Assembly (NCBI GenBank): GCA_005877535.1
Contig: VBOM01000002.1
Location: forward strand, 1-6,793
Reading direction: 5' to 3'
Length of the DNA: 6,793 bases
Source: Nitrospirota bacterium
GTDB lineage: Bacteria > Nitrospirota > Nitrospiria > Nitrospirales > Nitrospiraceae
The notes under the pieces are model-generated. The model saw only the letters and a list, made by a program, of their open reading frames with translations. It was not told the origin of the DNA and did no database searches. Shown here in pieces: positions 5,799 through 6,793 of this stretch. The position numbers were made by a program, and so were the translations under genes. Position 1 is the first letter of the stretch. The number at the start of each line of letters is the position of its first letter.

Positions 5799-5844
5799 CG
5801 ATACTGGGCGTCAAGAAGTCTTCACGATATTGGGAGTCAAGAAG
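5793..5844 (-). repeat. 26-bp tandem duplication at the 3' end of pilQ
   Basis: Bases 5793-5818 and 5819-5844 are adjacent copies that differ only at 5804/5830 and 5809/5835 (24 of 26 identical). The copy nearer the gene body encodes the tail TPNIVK in the pilQ frame. The distal copy, read one frame over, gives FLTPSIVKS followed by TAG. Because 26 is not a multiple of 3, the second copy is read out of frame and pilQ stops at TGA 5813-5811. Confidence 0.9.
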
Positions 5845-6793
5845 ATGAGCAGCTCTTGTTTCGCTACAGACTCGGTCTTCTGCTTGAAGAGCCAACCCAA
5901 AACGGGCACGCGAGAAAGATAGGGGATACCAGCCACGCTGTTGCTCTGCGTATCGATAAAGACCCCGCCGATCACCATGGTCTCGCCATCGCGGATATTG
6001 ATCTGGGTAGTGGCTTCGCGGCGGTCAATACTTGGACCAGCCGGATTGCTTCGTGCACCGACGGCGTTTCTGGTTGCGCGAACCTTCATCATGATCAGCT
6101 TACCGGTTTCCTTCGGATCTCGCGAGGTAATCTGAGGAGTCACATTCAGTTCCAAGTTCGCATCCACAAAGGTTGTCTGAGTCCCCTGGAGGGAGGTCGT
6201 CTGGAACGGGATCGATTCCCCCTGTGAAATCTTGGCTTCCCGCTTGTCCAAGGTTGTGACCTTTGGCGCGGCGATGACTTTACTCAGACCGAGCAACTCA
6301 CCTGCCGACAACCGCATATCCAACAGCGCTCCATCTGTTTTCCCAATCGTGAACCCAACACCAGGAGTCGACGTCAAACCACCGACTGTGGCGGGAAGAT
6401 TTACCAGAAAATCACTTGCTTTAGCTCCAAATCCTCCATTAACACCCGAACTGAAGTTCGCCACCCCAGTACCTGAGAGGTGGTTCAGATTCTGGATACC
6501 CCACTGAACACCCAGCGAACGGGAATAGGTCGTATCAGCCTGCACAATCCTTGCTTCGATTTGGACTTGCGGTACTTCGAGATCGAGCCCATCAACCAGC
6601 TGTTTCATTACCCCAACCTTGCTTTCCGTATCCCGAACGATTAAGGCATTGGACCCCTGGCTCATTTGCATCAACCCTCTCGGGCTCAAGTACTGCCGAA
6701 GAGACGTCAGGAGTTCTGTCGCCTGCAGGTTTCTAATATAGAACACCCGATCGACCAGTTCTTCTGCTTTCGTCTTGGCGTCCTTCGCCTGCG
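5811..6793 (-). CDS. pilQ: Type IV pilus secretin PilQ, C-terminal part
   Basis: PilQ forms the outer-membrane ring through which the type IV pilus emerges. The frame is open to the right edge, so only the last 326 residues are present; the N-terminal AMIN/STN regions lie outside. Order: N1/NolW-type domain (VFYIRNLQATELLTSLRQYL, NALIVRD, VMKQLVDGLD), then VPQVQIEARIVQADTTYSRS opening the secretin core, SLGVQWGIQN, a Gly/Ser/Asn-rich stretch, LSKVIAAPKVTTLDKREAKI, QGESIPFQT, LELNVTPQIT, and the conserved secretin end GETMVIGGVFIDTQS with GIPYLSRVPVLGWLFKQK and ELLIFLTPNIVKTS. A GTG at 6746 is internal and not the start: residues before it (AKDAKTKAEELVDR) continue the usual PilQ linker. The product probably acts with PilMNOP, whose genes normally lie upstream. 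The last few residues come from a tandem duplication at the stop. Confidence 0.96.
   Translation of the reverse strand, partial: QAKDAKTKAEELVDRVFYIRNLQATELLTSLRQYLSPRGLMQMSQGSNALIVRDTESKVGVMKQLVDGLDLEVPQVQIEARIVQADTTYSRSLGVQWGIQNLNHLSGTGVANFSSGVNGGFGAKASDFLVNLPATVGGLTSTPGVGFTIGKTDGALLDMRLSAGELLGLSKVIAAPKVTTLDKREAKISQGESIPFQTTSLQGTQTTFVDANLELNVTPQITSRDPKETGKLIMMKVRATRNAVGARSNPAGPSIDRREATTQINIRDGETMVIGGVFIDTQSNSVAGIPYLSRVPVLGWLFKQKTESVAKQELLIFLTPNIVKTS

Larger units (their letters stand above)
5312..5810. other. Spacer between pilQ and aroB, no confident gene
   Basis: About 500 bp without a convincing gene on either strand. It is visibly more AT-rich and less codon-structured than its neighbours. 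Contents: the possible aroB leader with its hairpin; a 7-base G run at 5429-5435; a plus-strand open frame at 5417-5776 that I judge spurious; several minus-strand frames below 30 codons; and, at the pilQ end, the duplicated repeat and inverted repeat listed separately. No promoter of good quality was found for aroB, although one would be expected here if aroB is transcribed separately from pilQ. Confidence 0.6.

Noticed and set aside
1..6793. CRISPR array, tRNA/rRNA, insertion sequence or attachment site
   Set aside because: Scanning by eye found no spaced repeats, no cloverleaf-like segment, no transposase-like protein and no terminal inverted repeats with target duplications.

Overview
The window comes from a bacterial chromosome of moderate-to-high GC. 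It carries housekeeping and sensory genes, with no sign of phage, transposon, CRISPR or RNA genes. The order pilQ then aroB, followed by a GAF-GAF-ANTAR protein, together with protein style and base composition, fits a Gram-negative (diderm) organism with type IV pili. My guess is Nitrospirota (Nitrospira-like), but that is inference and a similarity search would be needed to fix it.

Layout, left to right. Positions 1-1168 (minus) hold the N-terminal 389 residues of a membrane sensor: TM, periplasmic dCache domain, TM, coiled coil and the start of a PAS domain. The gene runs off the left edge. Positions 1169-1860 have no confident gene. On the minus strand this stretch holds one 193-codon open frame and, in competing frames, a pair of short ORFs joined by a 4-base GTGA overlap with a good Shine-Dalgarno; it may be a decayed small-gene locus. 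Positions 1901-2827 (plus) encode a lipoprotein of unknown function with a clear lipobox and a C-terminal coiled coil. It converges, across 36 bp, on a minus-strand block.

The minus-strand block is read right to left: pilQ (right edge to 5811, C-terminal part of the type IV pilus secretin), a gene-free spacer of about 500 bp, aroB (3-dehydroquinate synthase, second step of the shikimate pathway), and 6 bp later a GAF-GAF-ANTAR regulator. The tight spacing of the last two suggests co-transcription. pilQ next to aroB is a known linkage in many Gram-negative bacteria and does not require a functional tie.

The most distinctive sequence observation is at the 3' end of pilQ. A 26-bp tandem duplication (24/26 identical) has shifted the frame, so the gene now ends inside the second copy, while the apparent ancestral ending (FLTPSIVKS-stop) survives out of frame just downstream. 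That relic stop lies inside a perfect 12-bp inverted repeat. I found no convincing undescribed multi-gene system; the unusual items are this pilQ tail, the small overlapping ORFs at 1241-1766, and a hairpin that may lie in the aroB leader.
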